Positions 6,802 through 13,831 of a DNA stretch of 21,253 nucleotides are shown here, piece by piece (position 1 is the first letter of the stretch; each line of letters begins with the position of its first letter). Location of the stretch: positions 4,245 through 25,497 of the forward strand of contig DEQA01000159.1 of NCBI GenBank assembly GCA_002359075.1. The letters are read 5' to 3'. The position numbers were made by a program, and so were the translations under genes. This DNA comes from Planococcaceae bacterium UBA3378. Its GTDB lineage: Bacteria > Bacillota > Bacilli > Bacillales_A > Planococcaceae. The notes beneath the pieces are model-generated. The model did no database searches. It had not been told where the DNA came from and saw nothing but the letters and a program-made list of their open reading frames with translations.

Positions 6802-8115
6802 CTATATTGTTTGTGAATTCACAAAATTTTGAATTTTTTCCAATGCACGTCCAGCATGGCGTTCTGCACGTTCTACTTTCGATTTGATTCTTTCCCCTAA
6901 ATCCGGGAATAAACCGAAATTCACATTCATCGGCTGGAAGTTTTTCGAATCTGCTTCCGTAATATAGCGTGCCATCGAACCAAGTGCCGTTTCATGCGGG
7001 AACCGCAACAGCTCTTCGCCTTTTGCCAAGCGTGCTGCATTAATTCCGGCAATCAACCCACTACCAGCTGATTCCACATACCCTTCCACACCTGTCATCT
7101 GCCCTGCAAAGAAAATATGCGGGTTTGAACGAAGCTGGTAGGTGCTGTTTAATACACGCGGTGAATTGATGAAGGTATTGCGGTGCATCACTCCATAACG
7201 GACGATTTCCAGGTTTTCGAGTCCCGGAATCATGGAAAACACACGTTTTTGCTCTGGCCATTTTAAATGCGTTTGGAACCCTACAATGTTATAAAGTGTT
7301 CCCGCTGCATCATCCTGTCGCAGCTGAACCACTGCATAAGGGCGCTTGCCTGTTTTCGGATCTTCAAGTCCTACAGGCTTCATCGGTCCAAACAGCATCG
7401 TCTTTTCTCCACGGGCTGCCATTACTTCAATCGGCATACAGCCCTCAAAGTACTTTTCTTTTTCAAACTCTTTTAGCGGAGCACATTCTGCTGTAATCAG
7501 CGCTTCACGGAATGCATCGAACTCTTCCTTTGTCATCGGACAGTTCAAGTATGCTGCTTCCCCTTTATCATAGCGTGATTTCAAGTATACTTTGTCCATA
7601 TTGATGCTGTCCTTTTCCAGGATTGGTGCAGCAGCATCATAGAAGTATAAATATTCTTCACCTGTTAGTTCTTTAATTTTATTTGCCAACGCTTCCGATG
7701 TTAATGGACCTGTCGCAATAACCGTAATCCCTTCAGGAATCTCCGTTACCTCTTCGTGGATCACTTCCACAAGCGGGTGATTTTTCACAGCCTCTGTTAC
7801 ATATCCGGCAAACTCATGGCGGTCAACGGCCAATGCACCACCGGCAGGCACTGAACATTGGTCCGCTGCTTTCATAATTACGGAATCTAACATACGCATT
7901 TCTTCTTTAATAACCCCTACTGCATTCGTCAGGTTATTGGCACGAAGCGAGTTGGAGCAAACAAGCTCTGCGAATTTATCTGTATGGTGGGCTGGTGTCT
8001 GCTTCACAGGACGCATTTCATAAAGGCGTACCTTTACGCCGCGCTTTGCGATTTGCCATGCCGCCTCACTTCCTGCAAGGCCGGCACCAATTACATTTAC
8101 AATTTGTTCTGTCAT
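6802..8115 (-). CDS. trmFO: Folate/FAD-dependent tRNA (m5U54) methyltransferase TrmFO
   Basis: TrmFO methylates uridine 54 in the T-loop of tRNA, using methylene-tetrahydrofolate and FADH2 rather than S-adenosylmethionine (formerly Gid). It has 437 residues, near the 435 of B. subtilis. The FAD-binding Rossmann motif GAGLAGSEAAW is at 10-20. The two catalytically implicated cysteines of the family are present: C53 in LVCSNSLRAN and C226 in FEGCMPIE. The C-terminal half has the expected AGQMTGVEGYVESAGSGLIAG-type motif (about 338-358). It starts 12 nt after topA and is probably cotranscribed with it. Confidence 0.97.
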   Translation of the reverse strand: MTEQIVNVIGAGLAGSEAAWQIAKRGVKVRLYEMRPVKQTPAHHTDKFAELVCSNSLRANNLTNAVGVIKEEMRMLDSVIMKAADQCSVPAGGALAVDRHEFAGYVTEAVKNHPLVEVIHEEVTEIPEGITVIATGPLTSEALANKIKELTGEEYLYFYDAAAPILEKDSINMDKVYLKSRYDKGEAAYLNCPMTKEEFDAFREALITAECAPLKEFEKEKYFEGCMPIEVMAARGEKTMLFGPMKPVGLEDPKTGKRPYAVVQLRQDDAAGTLYNIVGFQTHLKWPEQKRVFSMIPGLENLEIVRYGVMHRNTFINSPRVLNSTYQLRSNPHIFFAGQMTGVEGYVESAGSGLIAGINAARLAKGEELLRFPHETALGSMARYITEADSKNFQPMNVNFGLFPDLGERIKSKVERAERHAGRALEKIQNFVNSQTI

Positions 8116-8127
8116 TTTTTTACCTCG

Positions 8128-10212
8128 TTATTCTGATGGTGTCTCCTCGTAGTCACAATCGCTGTTTGTACACTGGATTTGAACACCTTTTTTCAGCTTT
8201 TTCTCTACTAATAATGCACTACATTTTGGGCAAGGTCTACTAATCGGCTTATCCCAAGATACAAATTCACATTCCGGATAACGGTCACATCCGTAAAAGA
8301 TACGCTTTGTCTTGCTTTTCCGTTCTACAATTTCCCCTTCTTTACACGATGGGCATTTTACACCAATCGGTTTAACAATCGCCTTTGTATTGCGGCAATC
8401 CGGGAAATTGGAACATGCCATAAATTTACCATAGCGGCCTAGCTTAAAGACCATTGGCGAGCCGCAGTTTTCACAGTCTTCACCTGCCGGCTCATCCTTA
8501 ATCTCGATTTTTTCCATCTCTTCTTCCGCATGCTTTAAATGCGGTTCGAAATCTTGATAAAAAGCATCAATGACTTCTACCCACCTTGTGATACCTTCTT
8601 CAACACCATCGAGATCTTGTTCCATTTGTGCTGTAAATTCAATATTAATAATTTCCGGGAAGAACTCCAACATTGCCTGGTGCACGATTTCGCCCAGCTC
8701 TGTCGGCACAAAACGTTTTGCATCCAGCTGTACATAGCCGCGCTTTTGAATTGTATCAAGCGTCGGAGCATATGTGGATGGACGGCCAATGCCTAGTTCT
8801 TCTAATGTCTTGACTAAACGCGCTTCCGAATAGCGTGGCGGCGGCTGTGTGAAATGCTGTTTCGGCTCAATACTTGCCGTTTTCACCTGATCGCCTATTT
8901 CCATTTCCGGCAGCAATTTTGTCGCTTCTTCCGTTTGGTCATCCGTTCCCTCGATGTAAAGCTTCATAAAACCGGGGAACTTCACTTGAGAACCATTGGC
9001 ACGAAACTGCACATCATTATTTTTCAGGTCTACTGTGACGGTATCTAAAACAGCAGGTGACATTTGGCTTGCGACAAAGCGGTCCCAAATCAGCCGGTAT
9101 AGGCGTAATTGGTCACGGCTGAGCACTGCCTTTAATTCTTCCGGACTGCGCGTAACACTTGTCGGACGGATTGCTTCATGGGCATCTTGTGCATTTGTCT
9201 GCTTCTTCACTTGCTTCGCTTCAGTAGCAATATACTCTTTGCCGTACTTTCCTTCTATATAGCTAACAGCCTCTGCTTTTGCCGTCTCAGAAATACGAGT
9301 GGAGTCGGTACGCATATAGGTGATCAAACCAACCGTACCTTCTTTTTTCCCGATGTCAATTCCTTCGTATAGCTGCTGCGCCAGCATCATCGTTTTCTTA
9401 GCGCGGAAGTTCAGCTTTCGGGCAGCCTCTTGTTGAAGTGATGACGTAGTGAAGGCAGGTGCTGCATTTCGTTTACGTTCTCTTTTCACGACATTTGTTA
9501 CTTCAAAGGTCTCTCCCTTTATTTGGGACAAGACAGCCTTTACTTCTGTTTCATTTGTTAATTTTACCTTTTCGTCTCCTGTACCATAAAATACGGAGTC
9601 AAATTGCTTTTTGCCTTTTTCAAAAAGGCCTTCAATCGACCAATATTCTTCCGGTACAAAGCTTTTGATTTCATTTTCACGGTCAATAATCAGCCGAAGT
9701 GCTACAGATTGCACACGTCCTGCCGATAAGCCCTTCTTCACTTTTTTCCATAAAATCGGGCTGATATTGTAGCCGACAAGCCGATCTAAAATACGGCGCG
9801 CCTGCTGGGCATCTACTAAATCCATATCGATTGGGCGAGGGTGCTTAAAGCTTTCCAAAATTGCATCCTTCGTAATTTCATTAAATACAACACGGCAATC
9901 CGAATTGATATCAATATTGAGCGCCGTGGCAAGATGCCATGCAATCGCTTCCCCTTCACGGTCGGGGTCGGATGCCAGATAAACCTTTTTCGCTTTTTTT
10001 GCCGCTGATTTTAATTCCTGTAATACAGGGCCTTTTCCTCGGATCGTTATATATTTAGGCTGATAATTATTTTCCGTATCAATACCTGTCTGACTGCGCG
10101 GTAAATCACGCACATGGCCAATCGACGCTTTTACTTTATATTTTTTCCCTAAATAGCGTTCGATTGTTTTGGCCTTTGCGGGTGATTCCACTATTACTAA
10201 ATAATCTGCCAT
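8128..10212 (-). CDS. topA: DNA topoisomerase I
   Basis: Type IA topoisomerase that relaxes negative supercoils behind transcription and replication complexes. I use ATG 10212 (MADYLVIVESPAKAK), preceded by AAGGGGG, giving 694 residues, close to 691 in B. subtilis. A longer in-frame GTG at 10251 lacks a good ribosome binding site and adds 13 non-conserved residues. The Toprim domain comprises residues 1-120 (VESPAKAKTIE; SDPDREGEAIAWH). The active-site tyrosine is about residue 299, in GLITYMRTDSTRIS. The C-terminus has three Cys4 zinc ribbons (CENC...CSNFPDC, CPSC...CDRYPEC, CPKC...CTNSDC), as is normal for Bacillus TopA. The 94-nt gap to dprA has an extended -10 (TGTTATACA, near 10273-10281) but no convincing -35. 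Confidence 0.97.
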   Translation of the reverse strand: MADYLVIVESPAKAKTIERYLGKKYKVKASIGHVRDLPRSQTGIDTENNYQPKYITIRGKGPVLQELKSAAKKAKKVYLASDPDREGEAIAWHLATALNIDINSDCRVVFNEITKDAILESFKHPRPIDMDLVDAQQARRILDRLVGYNISPILWKKVKKGLSAGRVQSVALRLIIDRENEIKSFVPEEYWSIEGLFEKGKKQFDSVFYGTGDEKVKLTNETEVKAVLSQIKGETFEVTNVVKRERKRNAAPAFTTSSLQQEAARKLNFRAKKTMMLAQQLYEGIDIGKKEGTVGLITYMRTDSTRISETAKAEAVSYIEGKYGKEYIATEAKQVKKQTNAQDAHEAIRPTSVTRSPEELKAVLSRDQLRLYRLIWDRFVASQMSPAVLDTVTVDLKNNDVQFRANGSQVKFPGFMKLYIEGTDDQTEEATKLLPEMEIGDQVKTASIEPKQHFTQPPPRYSEARLVKTLEELGIGRPSTYAPTLDTIQKRGYVQLDAKRFVPTELGEIVHQAMLEFFPEIINIEFTAQMEQDLDGVEEGITRWVEVIDAFYQDFEPHLKHAEEEMEKIEIKDEPAGEDCENCGSPMVFKLGRYGKFMACSNFPDCRNTKAIVKPIGVKCPSCKEGEIVERKSKTKRIFYGCDRYPECEFVSWDKPISRPCPKCSALLVEKKLKKGVQIQCTNSDCDYEETPSE

Positions 10213-10306
10213 TCTTCTTTCCCCCTTATAGAGGTTACTCGTTGTTTTCACAAATCAATTCCTGTTGCAAAATGTATAACAGATTCACATAGAATGCAAC
10301 TTTTTT

Positions 10307-11194
10307 TCAATTTTTTGTTTGAAACATTTGTAATTCTTCAATGATTTGATACCCGGTCCATACCGGAATAGCGCCTTCTTTTATTAAATTATTTGTCCCG
10401 CTCGACTGAACAGAAGTAATCGGTCCCGGCACGGCAAAGACGTCTTTTCCCTGTTCGAGGGCAAGCTCGGTCGTGATAATGGTGCCGCTGCGCATCGCTG
10501 CTTCTGTGACGACCAAAGCCTGCGACAAACCGCTGATAATCCGGTTACGCATCGGGAAATGGTGCTTTTTCGGCCCTATAAACGGCGGGTATTCTGTTAC
10601 GAGTAACTGATGCTGGCCCATATAGAGCGCCAGCCCTTCATTAGTCTTTGGATAAATGGTCTGCAAACCATGGCCTAAAACAGCAATGGTATGTCCACCA
10701 TAATGGATGGCGGACCGATGTGCAAGTGTATCGGCCCCTTTGGCAAGACCGCTGACGATTACATAACCGGCAGAAATAAGCGGCGGCATTAGCTGTGTAA
10801 AAGCCTCGACAGAATACTGTGTCGCCTTTCTTGAGCCGATGCAGGCAATCTTTTTTTCTGCTGTCAGCAGCTTGCGGTCACCTTTTACATATAACATAAC
10901 AGGCGCATCATGAAGCTGTAATAGTTCCTTTGGGTAAGCGGCACTTGTATAGGGAATCGGTTCGATATCAAGCGAGGCATAATAGTTCTCTATATCCGTT
11001 TCCAACCAAGTGGAATATGTCTTTTTCAATGCCTGTGCTTTTGTCTTTCCGATATTTAGTATATGTGCCAAATCTGAGGCTGATAGCCATTTCAATTCCT
11101 CGATTGAACGGACTTCATGCAATAATAGGTGCAGCTTATTCAGCGTGAGTGGATAAGTGTGGTGAAGTGCTAATAAATGCTGTAGATTTGTCAT
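10307..11194 (-). CDS. dprA: DNA processing protein DprA (Smf)
   Basis: DprA binds incoming single-stranded DNA during natural transformation and loads RecA onto it. It has 295 residues. After an N-terminal helical region (1-70, helix-hairpin-helix-like) comes the Rossmann-fold DprA/Smf core at about 75-285. Its markers are CIGSRKAT, the SGLAKGADTLAH loop, LGHGLQTIYP, FPMRNRIISGLS, SGTIITTELALEQGKDVFAVPG and GTNNLIKEGA. It lacks the C-terminal winged-helix (DML1-like) domain found in some longer DprAs. It sits between sucD and topA, as in Bacillus. The ATG follows AAGGAG. Presence of dprA alone does not prove the strain is competent. Confidence 0.96.
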   Translation of the reverse strand: MTNLQHLLALHHTYPLTLNKLHLLLHEVRSIEELKWLSASDLAHILNIGKTKAQALKKTYSTWLETDIENYYASLDIEPIPYTSAAYPKELLQLHDAPVMLYVKGDRKLLTAEKKIACIGSRKATQYSVEAFTQLMPPLISAGYVIVSGLAKGADTLAHRSAIHYGGHTIAVLGHGLQTIYPKTNEGLALYMGQHQLLVTEYPPFIGPKKHHFPMRNRIISGLSQALVVTEAAMRSGTIITTELALEQGKDVFAVPGPITSVQSSGTNNLIKEGAIPVWTGYQIIEELQMFQTKN

Positions 11195-11232
11195 TTTATC
11201 GCTCCTTTATAATAGAAGAAAAAATGACTGTA

Positions 11233-11273
11233 CAACAAAAGATGTAGCACGAACCCCCATCCGTGCTACATCT
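11233..11273 (-). terminator. Rho-independent terminator after sucD
   Basis: A perfect 12-bp inverted repeat has arms at 11240-11251 and 11262-11273 (AGATGTAGCACG / CGTGCTACATCT) and a 10-nt loop. On the minus strand it is followed by TTTTGTTG. It begins 5 nt after the sucD stop and separates sucCD from dprA. Confidence 0.88.
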
Positions 11274-11278
11274 CCATT

Positions 11279-12181
11279 TTAATGTGTCTTACATTTTTCG
11301 TATAGACCTTTTTCCTTGATGACCTTAATTAATGTTTCACCAATGACAGAAGGAGTCGGTGCTACTTCGATGCCCGCTTCGTTCATCGCTTTGATTTTCT
11401 CTGCAGCTGTACCTTTCCCGCCTGAAATGATCGCTCCGGCATGTCCCATACGTTTGCCTGGAGGGGCTGTTTGTCCACCGATAAAGCCTACAACCGGCTT
11501 TGTCATATTGGCTTTAATCCATTCAGCCGCTTCTTCCTCAGCTGTACCGCCGATTTCCCCGATCATGACAACCGCGTACGTTTCCGGATCTTCATTAAAT
11601 TCTTTTAAAACATCAATGAAGTTTGTTCCGTTGACAGGGTCTCCACCAATTCCAACAGCTGTAGTCTGTCCAATCCCCGCTTGTGTCAGTTGATGGACAG
11701 CCTCATAAGTCAACGTTCCGGAACGGGAAACAACACCTACGTGACCTTTTGTGTGGATGTAGCCGGGCATGATGCCGATTTTACATTCGTCTGCAGTAAT
11801 AACACCAGGGCAGTTTGGACCAACTAAACGTGTCTTTTTGCCTTCCATATAACGTTTTACTTTTACCATATCCAGTACCGGAATATGCTCTGTAATACAA
11901 ATTGTCATATCCAGCTCGGCATCTACTGCCTCCATAATTGCATCTGCAGCAAATGGAGCTGATACATAAATAACCGATACGTTTGCGCCGGTAGCATCTA
12001 CTGCTTCTTGCACACTGTTAAAGACCGGTACGCCTTCTACTTCCATACCGCCTTTTCCGGGAGTTACTCCAGCGACGATTTTTGTACCGTATTCAAGCAT
12101 TTGTTTCGTATGGAAAAGTGCTGTTTCACCTGTAATACCTTGAACGATCACTTTTGTATCTTTGTTAATATATACACTCAT
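11279..12181 (-). CDS. sucD: Succinate-CoA ligase, alpha subunit
   Basis: The alpha subunit binds CoA and carries the phosphohistidine of the TCA-cycle enzyme that interconverts succinyl-CoA and succinate with nucleotide triphosphate formation. It has 300 residues, the usual length. The N-terminal CoA-binding Rossmann domain (1-130) includes VQGITGETALFH (13-24) and VGPNCPGVI (120-128). The ligase domain has SRSGTLTYE (152-160) and GIGGDPVNGTNF (177-188). The active-site His is H247 in GHAGAIISGGKGT. It forms an operon with sucC, 18 nt downstream of it. Confidence 0.98.
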   Translation of the reverse strand: MSVYINKDTKVIVQGITGETALFHTKQMLEYGTKIVAGVTPGKGGMEVEGVPVFNSVQEAVDATGANVSVIYVSAPFAADAIMEAVDAELDMTICITEHIPVLDMVKVKRYMEGKKTRLVGPNCPGVITADECKIGIMPGYIHTKGHVGVVSRSGTLTYEAVHQLTQAGIGQTTAVGIGGDPVNGTNFIDVLKEFNEDPETYAVVMIGEIGGTAEEEAAEWIKANMTKPVVGFIGGQTAPPGKRMGHAGAIISGGKGTAAEKIKAMNEAGIEVAPTPSVIGETLIKVIKEKGLYEKCKTH

Positions 12182-12199
12182 TGCTATTCCCTGCCTCCC

Positions 12200-13360
12200 T
12201 TAGCTTACAAGTCCTACGATTTTTTGGGCGCCGTCAGCCATTGAATCTGCGGCAACGATATTCAGTCCTGATTCGTTCAGTAACTGTTTGCCCAGATCAA
12301 CGTTTGTTCCTTCCAGGCGTACGACAAGCGGTACTTTAAGTCCCACTTCTTTTGCGGCTGTAATAACCCCTTCGGCAATAATATCGCATTTCATAATTCC
12401 ACCGAAAATATTGACAAAAATACCTTTTACTTTTTGGTCCGATAGAATAATTTTGAATGCTTCTGTTACTTTTTCTGCCGTCGCACCGCCCCCAACATCC
12501 AGGAAGTTTGCAGGTGATCCGCCGTAATAGCTGATTGTATCCATTGTTGCCATCGCTAACCCCGCCCCGTTTACCATGCAGCCGATGTTGCCATCAAGGG
12601 AAATATAGCTTAAATCATATTTTGAAGCTTCAATTTCTTTTGGATCTTCTTCATCAAAGTCTCTTAGCTCTACGATATCTTTATGACGATACAGCGCATT
12701 GCTGTCAAAGTTGAATTTTGCATCAAGCGCCACTACCTCATCGTCGCCTGTTACGACAAGCGGATTGATTTCGACAATGGATGCATCCTTGTCTATGAAA
12801 GCATCATATAGTCCAAGCATCAATTTAGCCGCTTTGTTTACTAGTTTTGTAGGAATGTTCATGTTAAATGCCATGCGGCGTGCCTGGAATGGCAGAAGAC
12901 CTGTTACCGGATCTACCACTTCTTTGAAGATCTTTTCCGGATTTTTCTCTGCTACTTCTTCTATATCCATACCGCCTTCTTCAGAGCCCATTAGCGTGAC
13001 ACGTGAAGTTGCACGGTCCAAAACGAAACTTAAATAATATTCTTTTTGAATATCCGATCCCTCTTCAATATAAAGGCGTTTTACTTCTTTACCTTCCGGA
13101 CCTGTTTGGTGTGTCACTAAAATTTTTCCAAGCAGCTCCTTTGCATAAGAGCGTACTTCATCAAGGTTTTTTGCAATCTTGACACCGCCTGCCTTACCGC
13201 GGCCCCCCGCATGGATTTGTGCCTTCACAACCGTTACGTTGCTACCAAGCTCCTTTGCGACTTTCACAGCTTCATCCGGAGAAAAAGCAACTTTTCCGTT
13301 TGGCACTGCTACCCCATAGCTTCTCAAGATTTCTTTCCCTTGATATTCATGGATATTCAT
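12200..13360 (-). CDS. sucC: Succinate-CoA ligase, beta subunit
   Basis: The beta subunit supplies the ATP-grasp nucleotide-binding domain and the succinate site of succinyl-CoA synthetase. From ATG 13360 it has 386 residues beginning MNIHEYQGKEILRSYGV, matching the family start. The upstream in-frame ATG at 13375 is excluded because the ribosome binding site (GGGAGGATG) lies between the two. ATP-grasp features include VKAQIHAGGRGKAGGVK (about 44-60) and EINPLVVTGDDEVVALDAKF (near 200-220). The C-terminal flavodoxin-like ligase domain has NGAGLAMATMD and FLDVGGGATAEKV. Its own promoter candidate lies about 50 nt upstream, and sucD follows. Confidence 0.98.
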   Translation of the reverse strand: MNIHEYQGKEILRSYGVAVPNGKVAFSPDEAVKVAKELGSNVTVVKAQIHAGGRGKAGGVKIAKNLDEVRSYAKELLGKILVTHQTGPEGKEVKRLYIEEGSDIQKEYYLSFVLDRATSRVTLMGSEEGGMDIEEVAEKNPEKIFKEVVDPVTGLLPFQARRMAFNMNIPTKLVNKAAKLMLGLYDAFIDKDASIVEINPLVVTGDDEVVALDAKFNFDSNALYRHKDIVELRDFDEEDPKEIEASKYDLSYISLDGNIGCMVNGAGLAMATMDTISYYGGSPANFLDVGGGATAEKVTEAFKIILSDQKVKGIFVNIFGGIMKCDIIAEGVITAAKEVGLKVPLVVRLEGTNVDLGKQLLNESGLNIVAADSMADGAQKIVGLVS

Positions 13361-13408
13361 AATACATCCTCCCATCAGACAATTAGAAATATTTTTGTAC
13401 TATAATCT

Positions 13409-13437
13409 ATTTTATACAAACATTCAGATAATGTCTA
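13409..13437 (-). promoter_or_regulatory. Candidate sigma-A promoter of sucCD
   Basis: On the minus strand TAGACA (13432-13437; 5 of 6 consensus bases) and TAAAAT (13409-13414; 5 of 6) are separated by 17 nt. The predicted leader before sucC is about 40 nt and includes GGGAGG. A half-site resembling a CodY box (AATTTTCTG on the plus strand, 13456-13464) lies just upstream of the -35. Confidence 0.6.
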
Positions 13438-13503
13438 TATTTGTCTTTAAGGCGAAATTTTCTGTCTTTTAAGGAGGAATATTCTATTTTATCCCAGAAT
13501 ACA

Positions 13504-13537
13504 CAAAAAAACCGTGTAAGCGTTATCACTTACCCGG
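13504..13537 (-). terminator. Rho-independent terminator overlapping the ylqH stop
   Basis: On the minus strand CCGGGTAAGTG pairs with CGCTTACACGG (10 of 11 positions, ATAA loop), followed by seven T. The 5' arm includes the last ylqH codons and the TGA stop. It ends the rnhB-ylqG-ylqH unit. Confidence 0.88.
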
Positions 13538-13831
13538 CTCATTGCGTCGCTGTAGTTCTCCATGTTTCTTATCTAAATGGTAAATGAAAGCAAAAACTTC
13601 CGCTACCGCCTGATATAGTTCCTCAGGGATAGACTCATTTAAATCCAGCTGTCCCAGCAGTTGGACGAGATTTTGGTCCTCATGGATCGGAACATCATGC
13701 AGCGCTGCCTGTTCTAAAATATTTTCGGCAATTTTACCCTTTCCCTTTGCTACTACAGTTGGTCCATTAGTGGATTGCGGATTATAAGAAAGCGCAATCG
13801 CTTCTTTTCTTACAAATTTCTTGTCGCTCAT
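13526..13831 (-). CDS. ylqH: FlhB C-terminal-domain homologue (YlqH/FlhX-like)
   Basis: A 101-residue soluble protein with no membrane segment. Residues 11-86 (AIALSYNPQ, then PTVVAKGKGKIAENILEQA, DVPIHEDQNLVQLLG, SIPEELYQAVAEVFAFIY) match the cytoplasmic C-terminal domain of the flagellar export switch protein FlhB (AVALKYDP...PEELYQAVAEVLA). In that alignment FlhB's self-cleaving NPTH motif would fall at about residues 6-9 and is absent (FVRK). The N17-P18 pair aligns with the later YDP, not with NPTH. The protein thus equals the post-cleavage FlhB fragment on its own. The ATG at 13831 overlaps the ylqG stop (ATGA); a start at 13855 would extend back into ylqG and is less likely. Cellular role unknown; a regulatory role in flagellar export is inferred. 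Confidence 0.9.
   Translation of the reverse strand: MSDKKFVRKEAIALSYNPQSTNGPTVVAKGKGKIAENILEQAALHDVPIHEDQNLVQLLGQLDLNESIPEELYQAVAEVFAFIYHLDKKHGELQRRNEPGK

Noticed and set aside
6447..6887. 146-codon plus-strand open frame spanning the xerC start, the gap and the trmFO end
   Set aside because: It overlaps two well-supported minus-strand genes, has no recognisable domain, and its sequence in the gap is low-complexity AT-rich translation.
10213..10251. Longer topA start at GTG 10251
   Set aside because: No ribosome binding site upstream, extra residues not conserved; ATG 10212 has AAGGGGG and the family N-terminus.
11195..11233. Possible promoter (TTGTTG ... TATTAT) immediately before dprA
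   Set aside because: The transcription start would fall inside the AAGGAG site, leaving no functional leader.
13471..13490. AAGGAGGAAT on the plus strand upstream of sucC, resembling a strong ribosome binding site
   Set aside because: Only an ATT codon follows at proper distance, leading to a ~33-codon frame that is antisense to the ylqH end; no start codon or conserved product.
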